From: Basidiobolus meristosporus CBS 931.73
Lineage: Eukaryota; Basidiobolomycota; Basidiobolomycetes; Basidiobolales; Basidiobolaceae
DNA length: 64,000 bases
NCBI GenBank assembly: GCA_002104905.1
Contig: MCFE01000328.1
Span: 30,238-94,237, forward strand
Direction: 5' to 3'
Below are positions 22,283 to 34,261 of this stretch, in pieces (within the stretch, counting starts at the first letter, position 1; each line of letters opens with the position of its first letter). A model generated the notes under the pieces. That model was given only the letters and a program-made list of their open reading frames with translations, searched no databases and had not been told where the DNA came from. Position numbers and translations under genes: made by a program.

Positions 22283-24530
22283 GAAGCTAGGAGCAAACAA
22301 GCTTTATGACAAGCTACCTAAGTCTGAATTCTTCAAGGAACACATTGAGTATCTGGGACACATAGTGACTAGCACAGGAGTAACCTTAGACCCTAAGAAG
22401 ATTGAAGTTATCAAGAATATGAAGCAGCCCCATGGCATAGCAGAACTCCAATCATACCTTAGAATGGTTTCATATTATTGGAGATTTGTCAAGTCATTTG
22501 CAAGTTTTGCAGCCCCTTTAACTGATGTCCTCAATAAAGACAATAGACTCGTTCCATTGTGCCATTGATCATAGTGCCAGAAAGTGCTGTATATTTTGTT
22601 ATTAATTTGATATTTTAGGGTCATATGCATGTCAATTTTGATCCCAAATTGGCACTGTATGGCACCATGTGGCACTCTGTGGCATGATCAGGCACCATCT
22701 GGCATGCTATGGCACTATTGGGCACTATGATCAGCTGAAATGATGGAACAGGTCTAATACCTACAAGTGGGATATAGCTTGTGAAACTGCCTTTCAGATG
22801 CTCAAGAATGAACTTGCCAAGCTACCAAGCCTAAGAATCCTGGACTTCAGGAAATAGTTTACTCTATGCACAGATGCTTCAGCCTATGCAATTGGTGGAG
22901 TGCAGAAACAAGAACGCAAGGGAAAGGACTACCTAATTGCCTATGAATCCAACAAACTGAACTTAGCAGAACATTACTTTCCAGTGCATGGGAAGGAGAT
23001 GCTTTCTATAATACAATGCTTGAAGACATGGAGATACTATATTGAAGGAGCCAAATGCACTGCGAAGACTGATCATTCCTCCCTCAAGTATACATCTACT
23101 CAGAAGGTACTCTATAGACAAATCACAAGATGGAGTCAATACACAGAGCAATTTGATCTGGAGATTGTCTACTGTCCTGGGAAAAACATCACAGTTGCTG
23201 ATGCCTTATCAAGATTAGAACAAGTTGCACTACTCAACTTGGTGCATGAATCAGATTGGCCTAGCCTATTACCAAAGTACTTTGAGGGCAAAGCCATTCC
23301 TAATGAGGTGGATGAAGATACCAAGAAGATAATCCGGGATGAAGCCAGCAAATTTGTAGTACAGGATGAAACACTGTACCAATTTGCTGATGGAAGCCCT
23401 ATTGCCAATTGCCCTTATGTTTCTTGCCTGAATTTAAAACATGAGCTACGCAATGGGTACGGACATTTTGGAGTTGAAGGAACCTGTAACCTAGTGAAAG
23501 CCAGAGTATGGTGGCCCATAATGAAACAAGATACTGAGAAGCTAGTGAAAACCTGCCCAAACTGCCAAATCAATCAAGGCCAGCCACATAGAATTTCCAA
23601 ACTCTTTCCCTTGAAGCCTGTAAGACCATTTGAAAGATGGGGGATTGACTTTATTGGAAGACCGCCAACTACCAGGAAATGCAACCATTGGATCCTAGTT
23701 GCAATTGACCATGCCACCAAATGGCCAGTGGCTAAAGCTGTACCTAATGCCAGTGAACAAGAAGTTGCAAGTTTCATCTACCATGGGATCCTTATGAAGC
23801 TTGGATGCCCTGCAGATATTCTATCCAATAGAGGTGCAAGCTTTATGGCAAAGACACTGGAAGCTTACCTGGAAATGCAGCAGATCAAACACATACAAAC
23901 CTTGGCATATCACCTCAGAACCAATGGAGCCACTCAATGGTTTAATGGATTATTTGGAAAAATGCTGACCAAGTATGCAAATGGAGTTGTCAGTAGATGG
24001 GATGATTATATAGTCCAAGCATTCTTTGCATGCAGAGTCAGAGCACACTACACCACCCAACCATTGCACTTTACCTAGTGTAACAATGTCAACCAGCAAT
24101 TCCAGGAGATCTCACACAACCAAAGCTTACAGACACCCTAGAAGAGGAGCTCAGTCAGCAAAGTAGACACCAGCAGCTGGAACAAAGATGTCAAGAGGCA
24201 CAAACCAAAGTGTCTCAATGTGCAGAAAAGATGAAGCAGAGATTTGACAAGACTATAGCACCAGAAGCAGTGACAGTTGGGAGCTTTGTTTTACTAAGAA
24301 ACAACATTCAGAAGAAGTTTGAGCCACAATGAACAGGACCATTCAAGATCATCAGAGAATGTCCATTTGCAACTTACCAACTAGTGGACAAACAAGGCTA
24401 CATCTGGGAAGACCTAGTGTATAGGGACAGACTCAAGCTTGAAAGACTTGCTGATATTACTGAACCATCAGATATTGGTGTTGCAACAAAAGAGATTCGG
24501 GAGAACCCTCTCAACTTTAGTAGGGGAGAA
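22283..24530 (+). pseudogene. Gypsy A RNase H and integrase
   Basis: After the solo LTR the frame gives LPKSEFFKEHIEYLGHIV (RT thumb/connection). RNase H follows, interrupted by the MITE, then the open frame 22900-24078. It shows the RNase H end (TDHSSLKYTSTQ...VADALSRLEQ), the integrase HHCC finger (GYGHFGVEG...CPNCQ, C219/C222) and core DDE-type positions. The first Asp (WGIDFIGR, D250) is kept, but the second is Asn (ILSNRG, N310) and the Glu is Gln (ATQWFNG, Q346). Spacing between the last two is the expected 35 residues. Downstream about 24080-24520 encodes the C-terminal GSFVLLRNN block. A polypurine tract (tagtaggggagaa) precedes the 3' LTR. Confidence 0.85.
22545..22755. mobile_element. 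MITE (Harbinger-derived), 211 bp
   Basis: Its ends are AGACTCGTTCCATTG and the inverted GATGGAACAGGTCT, with AAT duplicated at 22542-22544 and 22756-22758. The empty site is seen in gypsy B, which reads AAAGACAATACCTAC without a break. The interior is dominated by TGGCAC(T/C)AT-type repeats. There is no coding capacity. Confidence 0.9.
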
Positions 24531-24899
24531 TGTTTTGATCTACCACTTGAATGTTTAAGTTGAATCAGTTTTTAGTCAAATCATTTAGTTATGTGTTTAG
24601 CTTATCAGTATATTAGTATTATAAATCAAATCAGTAGCATTAGTCAGCAAATGAACAAGCAGATCCTTGTCCAACAGAAATAGATATATAAAGTAGGATC
24701 TTATTGGGTGATGATAATGCAGTTAAATGAGTCATCAGCCACAGCCTACATTAGGGAACACAATTAGTCAGTAAATGATCTGGCAAAATGTATATAAGGA
24801 GCTGCTGGACCCTCATTAAAGAACAGTTCAAGTTTTAGTGAATACAATACTTGCTAAACTCCCTATTCCTCTGTAACTGTTAAACCAAGACTAGTAGCA
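24531..24899 (+). repeat. 3' LTR of gypsy A
   Basis: It runs TGTTTTGATCTACC ... GACTAGTAGCA, 369 bp. It is preceded by the polypurine tract and followed by TNP2 sequence (cagatatctgctttc) that continues the gene broken at 13694. Confidence 0.85.
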
Positions 24900-27026
24900 C
24901 AGATATCTGCTTTCTCAAGGATCATTAGTTTGTGATCAGTTCCATATTCAGACCAATGGCCTGTAGCTTACCAGCTTTACTACAATTGTATGCTGACTTC
25001 TGTTTGTTCTCTCAGTTGTAAGATGATTTTATCAGCAAAGGTGTTTTGCTAAAATAATGTGTGTGAGTTATGAAGTATATCCCCTAGATCTCACGCATTC
25101 AACAGCAACACTATCCATTGTGCTTAGAAGACCTGGCTATCTTGCTGATGGCTGGAGTATCTCCAATGGAAGCAATTTTATGCATATTGATATGACTGCC
25201 ATAAAGTAATGACCTACTGGAAGCATAAATGATTCATCCAACAATGGTTCCAGGTACCTATTCAAGCTCAACAGTGATGGAGGCCCCATTATCATTGAGA
25301 CCACCATCAGATTTCTGCTCTGATACTGTAAGATATGCAGCAGACTCAGGTTCATGGGAATCAGAGGCCAGCAGGATTTGCATGTTAAGTATTTATTTAA
25401 TGGGAATCCATCAAGTACCTAAGCAAAGGCATCTTTATAAATACCTCTAAAGTAGCCCTTGTTTATAATGCTTGCCATCAAATACACTGAAAGCAATTGT
25501 GCTTGATTGATACTGATTGCAGTGTCTTCATAGCATTGCAACATAGCCACAACATCATATCATTTGCCTGTAGATGGATCCCAGGGCTCACTTGGCTACA
25601 TTGCAACCACCATCAGATTTCTCTTCTGATACTGTAAGATAGGCAGCATACTCAGGTTGCTGAAAATACCCTAAGAAAAAAACTAAGAAAAGGCCAGCAG
25701 AATTCCCTCATAAAATCAGCTGAATTCCAAGTTTCTCAAATCTGACAAATACAATTATGGCATGTACTAGCAGTTGGGCAGACAAGCAGACAAATTCTCC
25801 AAGAGGAGGCTAGGCCAACCAGGATTCATACCAAATTTGGTGATCAACTGCCTACTACCTCCATCAAAAAAATAAATGCATATTTGAGCTACAAACACCA
25901 GCAGAGTACTGGCTGAAAATCAGATAAATTCCATGTTAGGGATTACTCATAGCGTTAGTGGCCTGCAGGATTTGCTAGTAGAGTACTTGTTTAATAAGAG
26001 CCCATCAAATGCCAAGGCAAAGGTATATTTATCAATACCTTTAAAGTAGCTCTAGCCTCTGAATTGTTTGGAATGTTTGCCATCAAACATAGTGGAAATA
26101 TTTGTTCTAGAATGATAATGAGTGTGGTACTTTATAGCTTTACAACACTTGTACTGCTTGACACTCTTTGGACAGGATATTACTGGAGTATACCTGGAGT
26201 GTGTACATTTTTTCTCCTATAGTAGTGTGTTCCTGACAACATGGACACCTTATAGTGTTGCCATATTCTGATGAGAATGCCATGACATTTTTAATGCATG
26301 CTGGTATCAGGATGGTCTCTTGGTCATATGCTGCCAGCTGCATGATGATTGCCCAGTTGTACTATGTATATGGTAAGTTGCATCTTGAAATGATTCTGAC
26401 ACCAAGTAGTAAGTCCTTAAAGCCCCTGTTACTGACATTAGGGGGAACACACCACTTCTCTATCAACAGCTTCACATCATTAGCCAGTGGATAGATTACT
26501 GGGCTCACTTGCCTCCATTAGGTATTCTGGATATTTTTCTCTGCAGTTATGGTTTCATTACGTATTAGGATTTTGGTTGGCTCATGAGGTTTTCTTGGCC
26601 TTTTTTGCTGCAGGTGTTGTCTTATTTTATACTGGGATCTTGGCAGGTACATGCATGGTATTGTTGTTAGGGGAAACTGGCTCAAAATCCACTGGTGAGC
26701 CTTCTGCTTCAGAGCTACAGCACTGCATGCCATTTTTAGAAGCCTGAGGTGAGCCTAAAGGCATTATAAGCTCACCTGATGCAGTATATGCAGGTGCCAA
26801 GTATGGCTAGTTACCAATATAGAAGTATCAATTGGCCAGAAAGACATTGTTGGTATGATAATGGCTGCTATATGGTCAAAAATGACTTGTATAGCAAAAC
26901 ACTCTCTGTGATCATTGTAACACCTCTAATGCTGCCGGCATACCTCATGGCTGAGAGAATTTTTGTAATAGCCACATAGTCACTTACTCTTCTGTTATGG
27001 TGTTGAACCAATGTAGTTGTTTACAA
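24900..27026 (-). pseudogene. TNP2-like transposase copy c, 5' half
   Basis: This contains, right to left, a decayed zinc-finger region (about 26930-27020), the linker and SQFPLTTIPCMYLPRSQ region, the MQLAAYDQETILIPACIKNVMAF...CPCCQEHTTI block (26140-26343), and the core (about 24900-25500). Between about 25560 and 25960 a duplicated piece of the core and unrelated sequence are inserted. The ATG equivalent at about 27024 is mutated. ORF2 copy c starts divergently at 27246. Confidence 0.65.
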
Positions 27027-27245
27027 GGGGCAGACAGTTTGACACTCAATAACACAATGCTATTTTCTCACCATTATCAATACTCATTTGAGTTTAAGGC
27101 AGACTTTTATTTGGGACATAAAGCCCACATTAGTGTGGACATAATGATGACTTGCCACAGTAAGCCTTATAAATCTTGCAGTGGCTCTGTAAGCCCACAT
27201 ATATGTAGAAGTATTTTCCCTTTGGTTTGACCTACTTCCATATAT

Positions 27246-29030
27246 ATGCTGCTAAAGCTAAAGCAAAGTTGTCTGGTTCCCAACTAAACCCTCCTGCTGA
27301 CAGCAGCAGAAGAATGGATGGACAATGGCTTGCATTGACATTTAAGTGCAACAAGCAGAGGTACATCCAAAAAAGACCGTGTGGACAGTGTGCCCGCTGA
27401 AGGTATTAATGCATACTCCTCAGACTCTCAGTGAAGTAGGCAAATGACAATTTCTGCAGGGCTGCTGGCTGACCATAATGCTAAAGTGAATGGGAATGTA
27501 GCAAGCTGAGTACCTTTGGTTGAGGACCTGCAAGTGGCCATCATGACATCACTACCACTAGGATTTGTATTGGCAAGTATGTTGTCAGCTCATACCATAG
27601 CATTTATGAGGCAATTAGTAGCAGTGGCTGATAAAATAGATGCAATGGCCCAGGGAAATCAGTACACAGTCCTGAGACCGGATTAGTAGATGATCTGTGT
27701 AGTGTAATCAGTACCCCATGAGAATTATCCTGGATTCTGGAAAGCAAACAGATTTTGTGCCAGCAGTGACTTGCCAAGAAAGCAACTTAACTATAGCTGA
27801 AACTATTAAAGGCAGAAGAACATGGGTGCCAGGGCTACAAGCCATTTGCTTTCTCAAGGGCACATCACAAGCAGGGCTGAAAGCTCTATACAGGCAGCAA
27901 AGGAATGTCTTGTAGCCAGAAGATTGCTACTAAGAGACAGGTAAGCAGAAACAGATATATAAGTGCAGCATTTCACAGGGAGAAAATGTGGTTCCATATA
28001 AGGAATATTCAGCAGCAGCAGCAGTGAAGGAGTTTACTGTGATAAGTATCTACAACTTTTTCAGCAGCCCATTACAAGCATGGCTGTAAGTTCCAGACAA
28101 GCCACAAAGACACAACAGGTTGCCAGCAGAGTGCTGGCAAGCACCAAGCAGGTTGAAATGGATGCACCAGTGTTGTATTCATTAAGAAGAAAACAAAGCC
28201 CAATACATGAAGCACTTGGTCACAGTAACATGGGAGGACTAGATAATGATAAGCCCATGGCTTTCACAGCAACTCATCACAAGCAGGGCTGATAGTTCCA
28301 AGCAGGCAGGAAAGAAACTTCAGGTTGCCTGAATAGTGCTGGCAAGGGACAAGCAGGCAAAAACTGATGCATCAGTGCAGTATTCATCAAGGAGAAGACA
28401 TAATATAATACAAGAAGCACACAATCAAAGTAGCAGAAATAGACTTGGCAATGGATAAGGTAAAGATAAACAGAAAAGAGCCATCCAAGCCAGAGACATG
28501 GAAGAAAAAGCAGCAGTTCTCACCAACAAATGCTCTCAGCCCTCAACAGGCTGAATCTCATCATAGCCAAAAAAATCACCAACAAGACAAAAACTGTTTT
28601 CTCAAGAGTTCCAAGTGCAGGCAGTTGGGTTATATTCCTGTGAGGTAGATGAGTTTGCACAGAAAAGCAATTTGTCCACTACTGCCTCTATGTCCTCCAT
28701 TGTAGGCCAAGCAGATATCTCACTAACAAGCAAAGCAACAACCTCGAAAAGTAAAAACATAATTACATTCCCTAAAGTAGAATTTTAGAATATTGAAAGG
28801 CACACCAAGAGGTTGCAGCATTACTCAACAGCAGTGCTGAGGAAAATGCACTTGAATGTTGTAAGGATTTATTGTGAAGACTTGTAGATAAGATGCTAGA
28901 CCTTGCAGTGCCAGCTGAAGACCAGGATATATGGGAACCAGTGAATGAAAAGTGGCATAAAGTCACAGGGTTCCCTCCAAAGTTGTAAAATAAGGGTGTG
29001 ACAGCAGTAATACATATTGGATGATTGATT
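27246..29030 (+). pseudogene. CACTA-associated coiled-coil protein ORF2, copy c
   Basis: It starts MLLKLKQSCLV-like after TATATATGC and follows copy a: the LALTFK.NKQR block, the RQLVAVADKIDAMAQGNQ coiled-coil start and the LKAG-FHE region. Three Ser/Gln-rich tandem modules follow at about 27860-28480, each with a CAAGCAGGGCTGAAAG-like lead. The C-terminus (28790-29000) matches the copy a end. Frameshifts and stops are numerous. Confidence 0.6.
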
Positions 29031-29191
29031 TTAATATAGTTACTTGATGAATGCAGTTTTGGTCCTAATGTTGTTGTTGGGTATAGAGACTTGCATAGGT
29101 CAACACAATGGTAATTGAGGTTCAACTAAAGTTTCAGTGGTAACAAATCAATTTATATGCATGAAAAGCAAGAAGCATTTGATTACATTTC

Positions 29192-29400
29192 AGTTGTTGT
29201 TCTGTTATACTCTGTCAGGGCATGCAGCACAATCCATGGCTATTAAAGTCAACCAGGTGCAATGCTGTAAATATCAGTGAGCTAGACTACTCTTAGAGAA
29301 TATTGCACTATGTGAACTAATCTCACAATCTATAGAACAATCTCACATAAGGTTTGTACAGATGATTATGGCAACTTGTAGTGTTTGCATCACTAGCACA
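29192..29400. mobile_element. Decayed MITE remnant
   Basis: It starts AGTTGTTGTTCTGTTATAC and shares CAGGGCATGC(A/G)G(C/T)(A/G)CAATC and later segments with the MITE remnant at 52544. The right terminus is not recognisable before the copia LTR at 29410. Confidence 0.45.
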
Positions 29401-29409
29401 CTTAGATAC

Positions 29410-32400
29410 TGTTGCAACTTAAGAAGTGATTTGAAGATAAGGAACTTGTCAAGAATTAGTGCCAATAGTCGAACTGTTATTTAGTCAAAAAGAGCGCAGT
29501 ATTTGGACCTTTCTAGAAGTAATATAGTTGTAGCACCAAGTAAGGAGTGTTTTGCAACATTCTGGAGCACTCTGTAACAGCTTCTGGATTAGCATGTAAT
29601 GTTTGGTAAAAGTGCTAAATTGATCGTGAGTGTAGGGGATTAATCCTAGGATCAAAGATATGAAGAAAGCAGCAAAGTTAGGGTTGTAAATTAGTCCTAC
29701 AGTGACTAAGACTAGTCCAGAATTGTAAATAAGTAAGTCTTTGGCTGCTAAATGACACCAAATAGTCCAATATTTCAACACTCCCCCTTATCTTAGTAAG
29801 TTCTTAATCCTTATTCCTCTCTGATATTCTCAAATCTTGTCTTAGCTAGTAGTTTTTTTAATATATCTGCCACCATTTGTTGGTTACGCAGAAAACCAAC
29901 TCTACTAAGTTATTTTCTACAGCATCCCTGACAAAGTGTGTTTATCTATATGCTCAGTTCTTGCATGATTAGTGGGACGCCTAGCTAATGAATTACCACT
30001 GAGATTATCCTTGTAAATATATGTTAGTTTGTCTGAATTAAAACTTAAGCCACTGAATAATTTATGCAGCCATATAGCCTCTTTAGTTGCTTGATAAGCA
30101 GCCATATATTCAGCTTTGGTTGTAGATAAGGCTATAGTTGGTGTTTCTTGTAACTGCAAGCAATAGCTGAACCAGTATAAACAAATGTATATTCAGTGTT
30201 AGAGCCCCTGTCAATCAGATCCCTACCCCAATCCAAATAACTATAGCAATAAAATACTTGCCCATCTGCTGCTCCAGAGTACTACAGTATCATACTTATA
30301 GTACCTTATGGATATCTGAGAATCCACCTCTCTATTATAATCAGGTCTGATCCATAATTCTACATGAATTGACAGCCTATTACAACTGCCACTGCAATAT
30401 CTGGACATATGGACACCATTGAGTACATCAAGATACCAACCATTGATTGTTACAAAGTTTGGGTCTATATTTGGGATGTCTTTTCCCAAAATGGCCAAGA
30501 TTTACTAATTTTCAAGTTATTGTTCATAGGGATAGCTGCAGGCTTGCAATCTCCCATTTTGAAGCATTAAAGAGTGTCCCCAGTGTACTAACACTGATTT
30601 AGCAAAATATCTGCATAGGTAGGCTAAATACAACTTCAATTCCAAGAAAATAGCTCAATTTTCCAATAAATATCTTCTCAAACTTGCTGAAGAGATCCAA
30701 TTTTGCCTGTTGAAGTGCCTCCTGTTTACTTGTAGCTATTATTAGGTTGTCCATATAAAGAACTAGGATGATCACACCTCTTGTAAGCTGTATTTTGTAC
30801 TACATATAGGCCTCATTTCCTCTAGATATGTGTCAATCCTTTTAAGCCAGGCTCTAGGCTCCTGCTAAAACCCAAACAACAATTTCCCAAGTCTGTACAT
30901 CTTTGGTGAGCCTTTTGGAGTAGTAAAACCTTCTGGTTGCTCCATATATATAGTATCTTGCAGAACCCTAATTAGAAAGGCTGTTTTGATGTCCATTTGG
31001 TGTAAATCTAGACTGTGTATGCTGCCAGGACTAGTACAGTCCTAATGGAGTTAAACTTGGCAACCGGAGCAAATGTTTCCTCACAGTCTAGTCCCTGGAT
31101 CTAAAAATAGCCTTTTGCCACTAATCTAGCCTTGTACTTATCAATGGTACCATTAGAAGCTATCTTAGTCTTATAGACCCATCAGCATCATATTGTTTCT
31201 CCCATTTGGAAAGTCTACCAGCTCCCACATTTTTGCTTTGATCAGTGATTGATACTCCTCCTGCATGACTTCTTGCCCCATGGTGGCATCTGAACCTTGT
31301 ATTGCCTGTTCCAGATTCTGAAGTTTAGAACATAAGGCAAGACAAGCACCATCATGATCATTGGATGTCCAGCACCAGGATCCTGGTGCATTTCTTATTC
31401 AGGTAGGTCTCCTAACTGGGATAATCTGCTCTGATCTGGAACTGTTTGAATTATCTTCTGTATCTAGTTGAATTAGGTATGTATCTTCATTGGTGTTGAT
31501 TGCATCATCTGGCAGCTGGCCAATGATTTCAGTGGCTTTCTGATCTGATTTCTCCTTGAATAAGATGTCCCTGTACTTAATCAGCTTCTGATTTACCACT
31601 TTGCATTCAATACCCTACAGTGTCATCACAATACCCAACAAGGAACCCTTTCCACTCCTTGGTTACCACTTTGAGAGTTTGTTGTCATCAATGTGATAAA
31701 AGACATCACTGCCAATGATCCTGAAGTGCTGGAGGTCTGGTTTTTTGCCTGTATATGCTTTAAATGCGTGAAGACTTGTGTAGTGCTGTTGTTGGCCATC
31801 TATTCCTGATGTGTACCCTGGTAGCAACAGATTGAGCCAGAAAATTTCTAGTACATTCCCTTATCATTTAGCATAGATTCACCATCTATGCTATTGCTCT
31901 ATTTGCAGGTTCTACTACTCCATTTTGCTGTGGAGTATGTGGAACAGAGGTCTGTTGAACTATACCAGTAAATGAGCGCTATTTTACAGGCTTCAATAAG
32001 CAGTATTCCCCTACATTGTCACTTTGAGGTACCTACAATTTACACCCATTCTGTGTTTTTGCCATGTTCTTGAAGGGCTTATCTCTTGGATCCAAAAGAC
32101 AGTGATCTCATGGGGCTGCCTATATCTGAGTGTTCAATAGCCAATGTTTGGTGGTGTTAATGCCTCCCAAGCTCTTAAAACATTGCTTAGCTTGTTTGCC
32201 ATATGAACATCCCTTACTGACATTGAACTTGATTGGAATTGAGTAATTTTGGCCCAAAACAAGCTGACCTTTCACAAATTGGCTCATATTCTGTTCCCCA
32301 ATGTGTCCCAGCCTCCTATGCTATGTCTCCCAGTTAGTGCATCAGTCTCAGCGGTGTTGACATAGCGACGTACAATGATCTTGCATTGTAACTTGTATAT

Positions 32401-32760
32401 ACTATGATATCTGATCTTGAAAGCTAGTTTTAGTCCATTTACCATTACTGCTGAGCAGCACAGCTTGGTAAAGACAAATTTCAGTCTCTGTGTCTTTGCT
32501 TTACTAGCTGAGGGTAGATTCTTAGCTACTCCAGGCACACAGGATATGTCAGTCAGCTTTGCAGTTGTGGCCCCTGAGATATCAATCATATTTAGTGGCA
32601 TAGACCTAATGGTGGTAGCTTCTAGTAAAGAGTTGTCTCATAGATAAACCTTCCTTACAGGAATAGTTTTTAAGTTACTGAACCAATCCTTTATATCACA
32701 AAAATGCAGTGATCCTCCAGAGTCAATATACAATTCATTGCTTTGGTTATTTGCACTCTA
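29410..32760 (-). mobile_element. Copia with 3' LTR, 5' truncated and degraded
   Basis: The LTR occupies 29410-29780 (TGTTGCAACTTAAG ... TATTTCAACA), followed leftward-in-sense by the polypurine complement ctccccctt. Internal sequence runs in reverse from RNase H (29917-30159) through RT (about 30240-31330), the linker (31399-31599) and integrase to protease (about 32700, SGGSLHF in place of the SGASQHI block). At about 32760 homology stops, so gag and the 5' LTR are gone. Stops and indels are frequent. It is the same family as the full-length copy. Confidence 0.8.
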
Positions 32761-33829
32761 CTGAATTGCATGCATTGACAAGGTATTTGGTGCTCTTGTC
32801 AAGGGTGTTGGCATAGATTGAACTGAAGTGTGCTAGCCACTGGCATTGCATAGGATGGTAAGGAATCCAGTACAGTATGCTGGCATTAACCAGACCTAGC
32901 TGTACACAGTCTGTATACTTGTTCTCAAAGCTTACCACTTAATTCTTCACAGCATTCACTTGCACTCTATCTGATACTTTAGAACTGTTGCCTTGATGAG
33001 TTTAGTATGATTCAGCTACAAGCCAGCAGCTTGGGCTTACTGACTGTCTGTCCAATCTTATAGTGGAATTGTACTGGCTTTTTTTTCAATTTTTTTGCCA
33101 TACAAAGTAAAAAACTCTACAGTATTTTAGCAGACTTTCAACAGAAATTTATGGCATCTTGACTGTCTTCATGAGCTCTTTATTTACTTAAGTGCACCAA
33201 GCAAGCCAATACATCTATCTGCCTTATATGGTTTACACATTAAACATCAATACTGTCCATTGTGCCTAGAAAAGCTATCTATCTGGCTGATGGCTGGATA
33301 TCTCCAGTACACAAAATAATATGCACTTTGATATGATGGCCATTCAGTAGTATACTGCTGGAATATATTGGAGATGTTTGCACTTGAGTGTTACTCAGTG
33401 CTGTACTTCAAAGCTTTACAATATTTGTTTCACAGCATAAGCTTTCTTAGATGGCTATTACTAAAATACGCTGAGATTAGCTGGACTCATGCTGGGTACT
33501 GTTGTTAAGGTAGATAGGCTCACAATCCATCAGTGCACCTTCTACTTCAGAGCTATTGCACTACAAGCCATATTGAGAAGGTTGAGTTGAGCCTAAAGGT
33601 GTCACAAATTCACCTGGCATACTTTGCGCAAGGTGAAAAATATGGCTTGGTGCCAGTATAAAAGCCTCAAGTGGCTGGCAAGATATTGTTGGTATTATAG
33701 TGAATTATGAATGGTCAAATATGACTTATACAGCAAAGCACTGTTGGTGCTCCTTGTGATACTGCCTATGCTGTCTGCATGCCCCATAGCTGAGAGGCTT
33801 GTTACAATAGCCACATGGGCTGTTCCATC
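32761..33829 (-). pseudogene. TNP2-like transposase copy d, internally deleted
   Basis: About 32980-33230 matches the far 3' flank of other TNP2 copies (CCAATACATC...CTTATATGG). At about 33235 it jumps to the middle of the gene (TACTGTCCATTGTGCCTAGAAAAGC) and near 33480 to the N-terminal linker. The zinc finger CGYCNKPLSYGACRQHRQYHKEH follows, with the last Cys replaced by His. The first codons are at 38509-38550, beyond the inserted full-length copia. The first 200 bases are unassigned. Confidence 0.6.
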
Positions 33830-34198
33830 TGTTGCAATTTAAGAAGTGATTTGGATATAAGGAACTTATCAAGAAATGGTGATAATAGTTGAACTGTTGT
33901 TTATTCATAAAGAAGCTCAGTATTTATACCTTTGTAGAAGTAATACAGCTGCAACACTAAGTAGGGAGGGTTTCTCAATATTCAGGAGCATTCTGTAACA
34001 GCTTCAGGGTTAGTACATAATGTTTGGTAATAGTGCTAATTTGATCCTGGCTATAGGGGAATAATCATAAGATCATATATCTGGAGAAAGTGGCAAAGTT
34101 AAGGCAGTAAATGAGTCCTACAGTGACTAAGACTAGCCTAGAATTGTTAAGTAAATTTTTAGCTGCTGAATGATACCAAATAGTCCAATATTTCAACA
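33830..34198 (-). repeat. 3' LTR of the full-length copia
   Basis: It is 369 bp, plus-strand reading TGTTGCAATTTAAG ... CAATATTTCAACA. The polypurine tract of the element lies directly to its right (34199-34211, read as ctccccctccact on the plus strand). Confidence 0.95.
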
Positions 34199-34261
34199 CT
34201 CCCCCTCCACTAAATAATTTCTTAATCCCAATTTCTCTCTAAGGATCTCAAACTGTGGCCT

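Larger units (their letters stand above)
13695..24899 (+). mobile_element. Ty3/gypsy retrotransposon A with nested insertions
   Basis: Two same-strand LTRs (13695-14060, 24531-24899) bound gag, protease, the start of reverse transcriptase, then after the nested block RNase H and integrase. The host TNP2 gene continues on both sides (..ctctaacaag / cagatatctg..), so the insertion is real although the duplication (about ACAG) has decayed. Inside are a two-copia deletion composite (15922-21873), a solo copia LTR (21914-22282) and a MITE (22545-22755). Part of the reverse-transcriptase region, including the YxDD active site, is missing. The LTRs differ at many positions, so the element is old. 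It belongs to the same family as the element at 40381-45499. Confidence 0.85.

Noticed and set aside
22545-22755. Short GGCAC-type repeats considered as a CRISPR array
   Set aside because: Units are irregularly spaced, in both orientations, inside an element with terminal repeats and a target duplication; the genome is eukaryotic.
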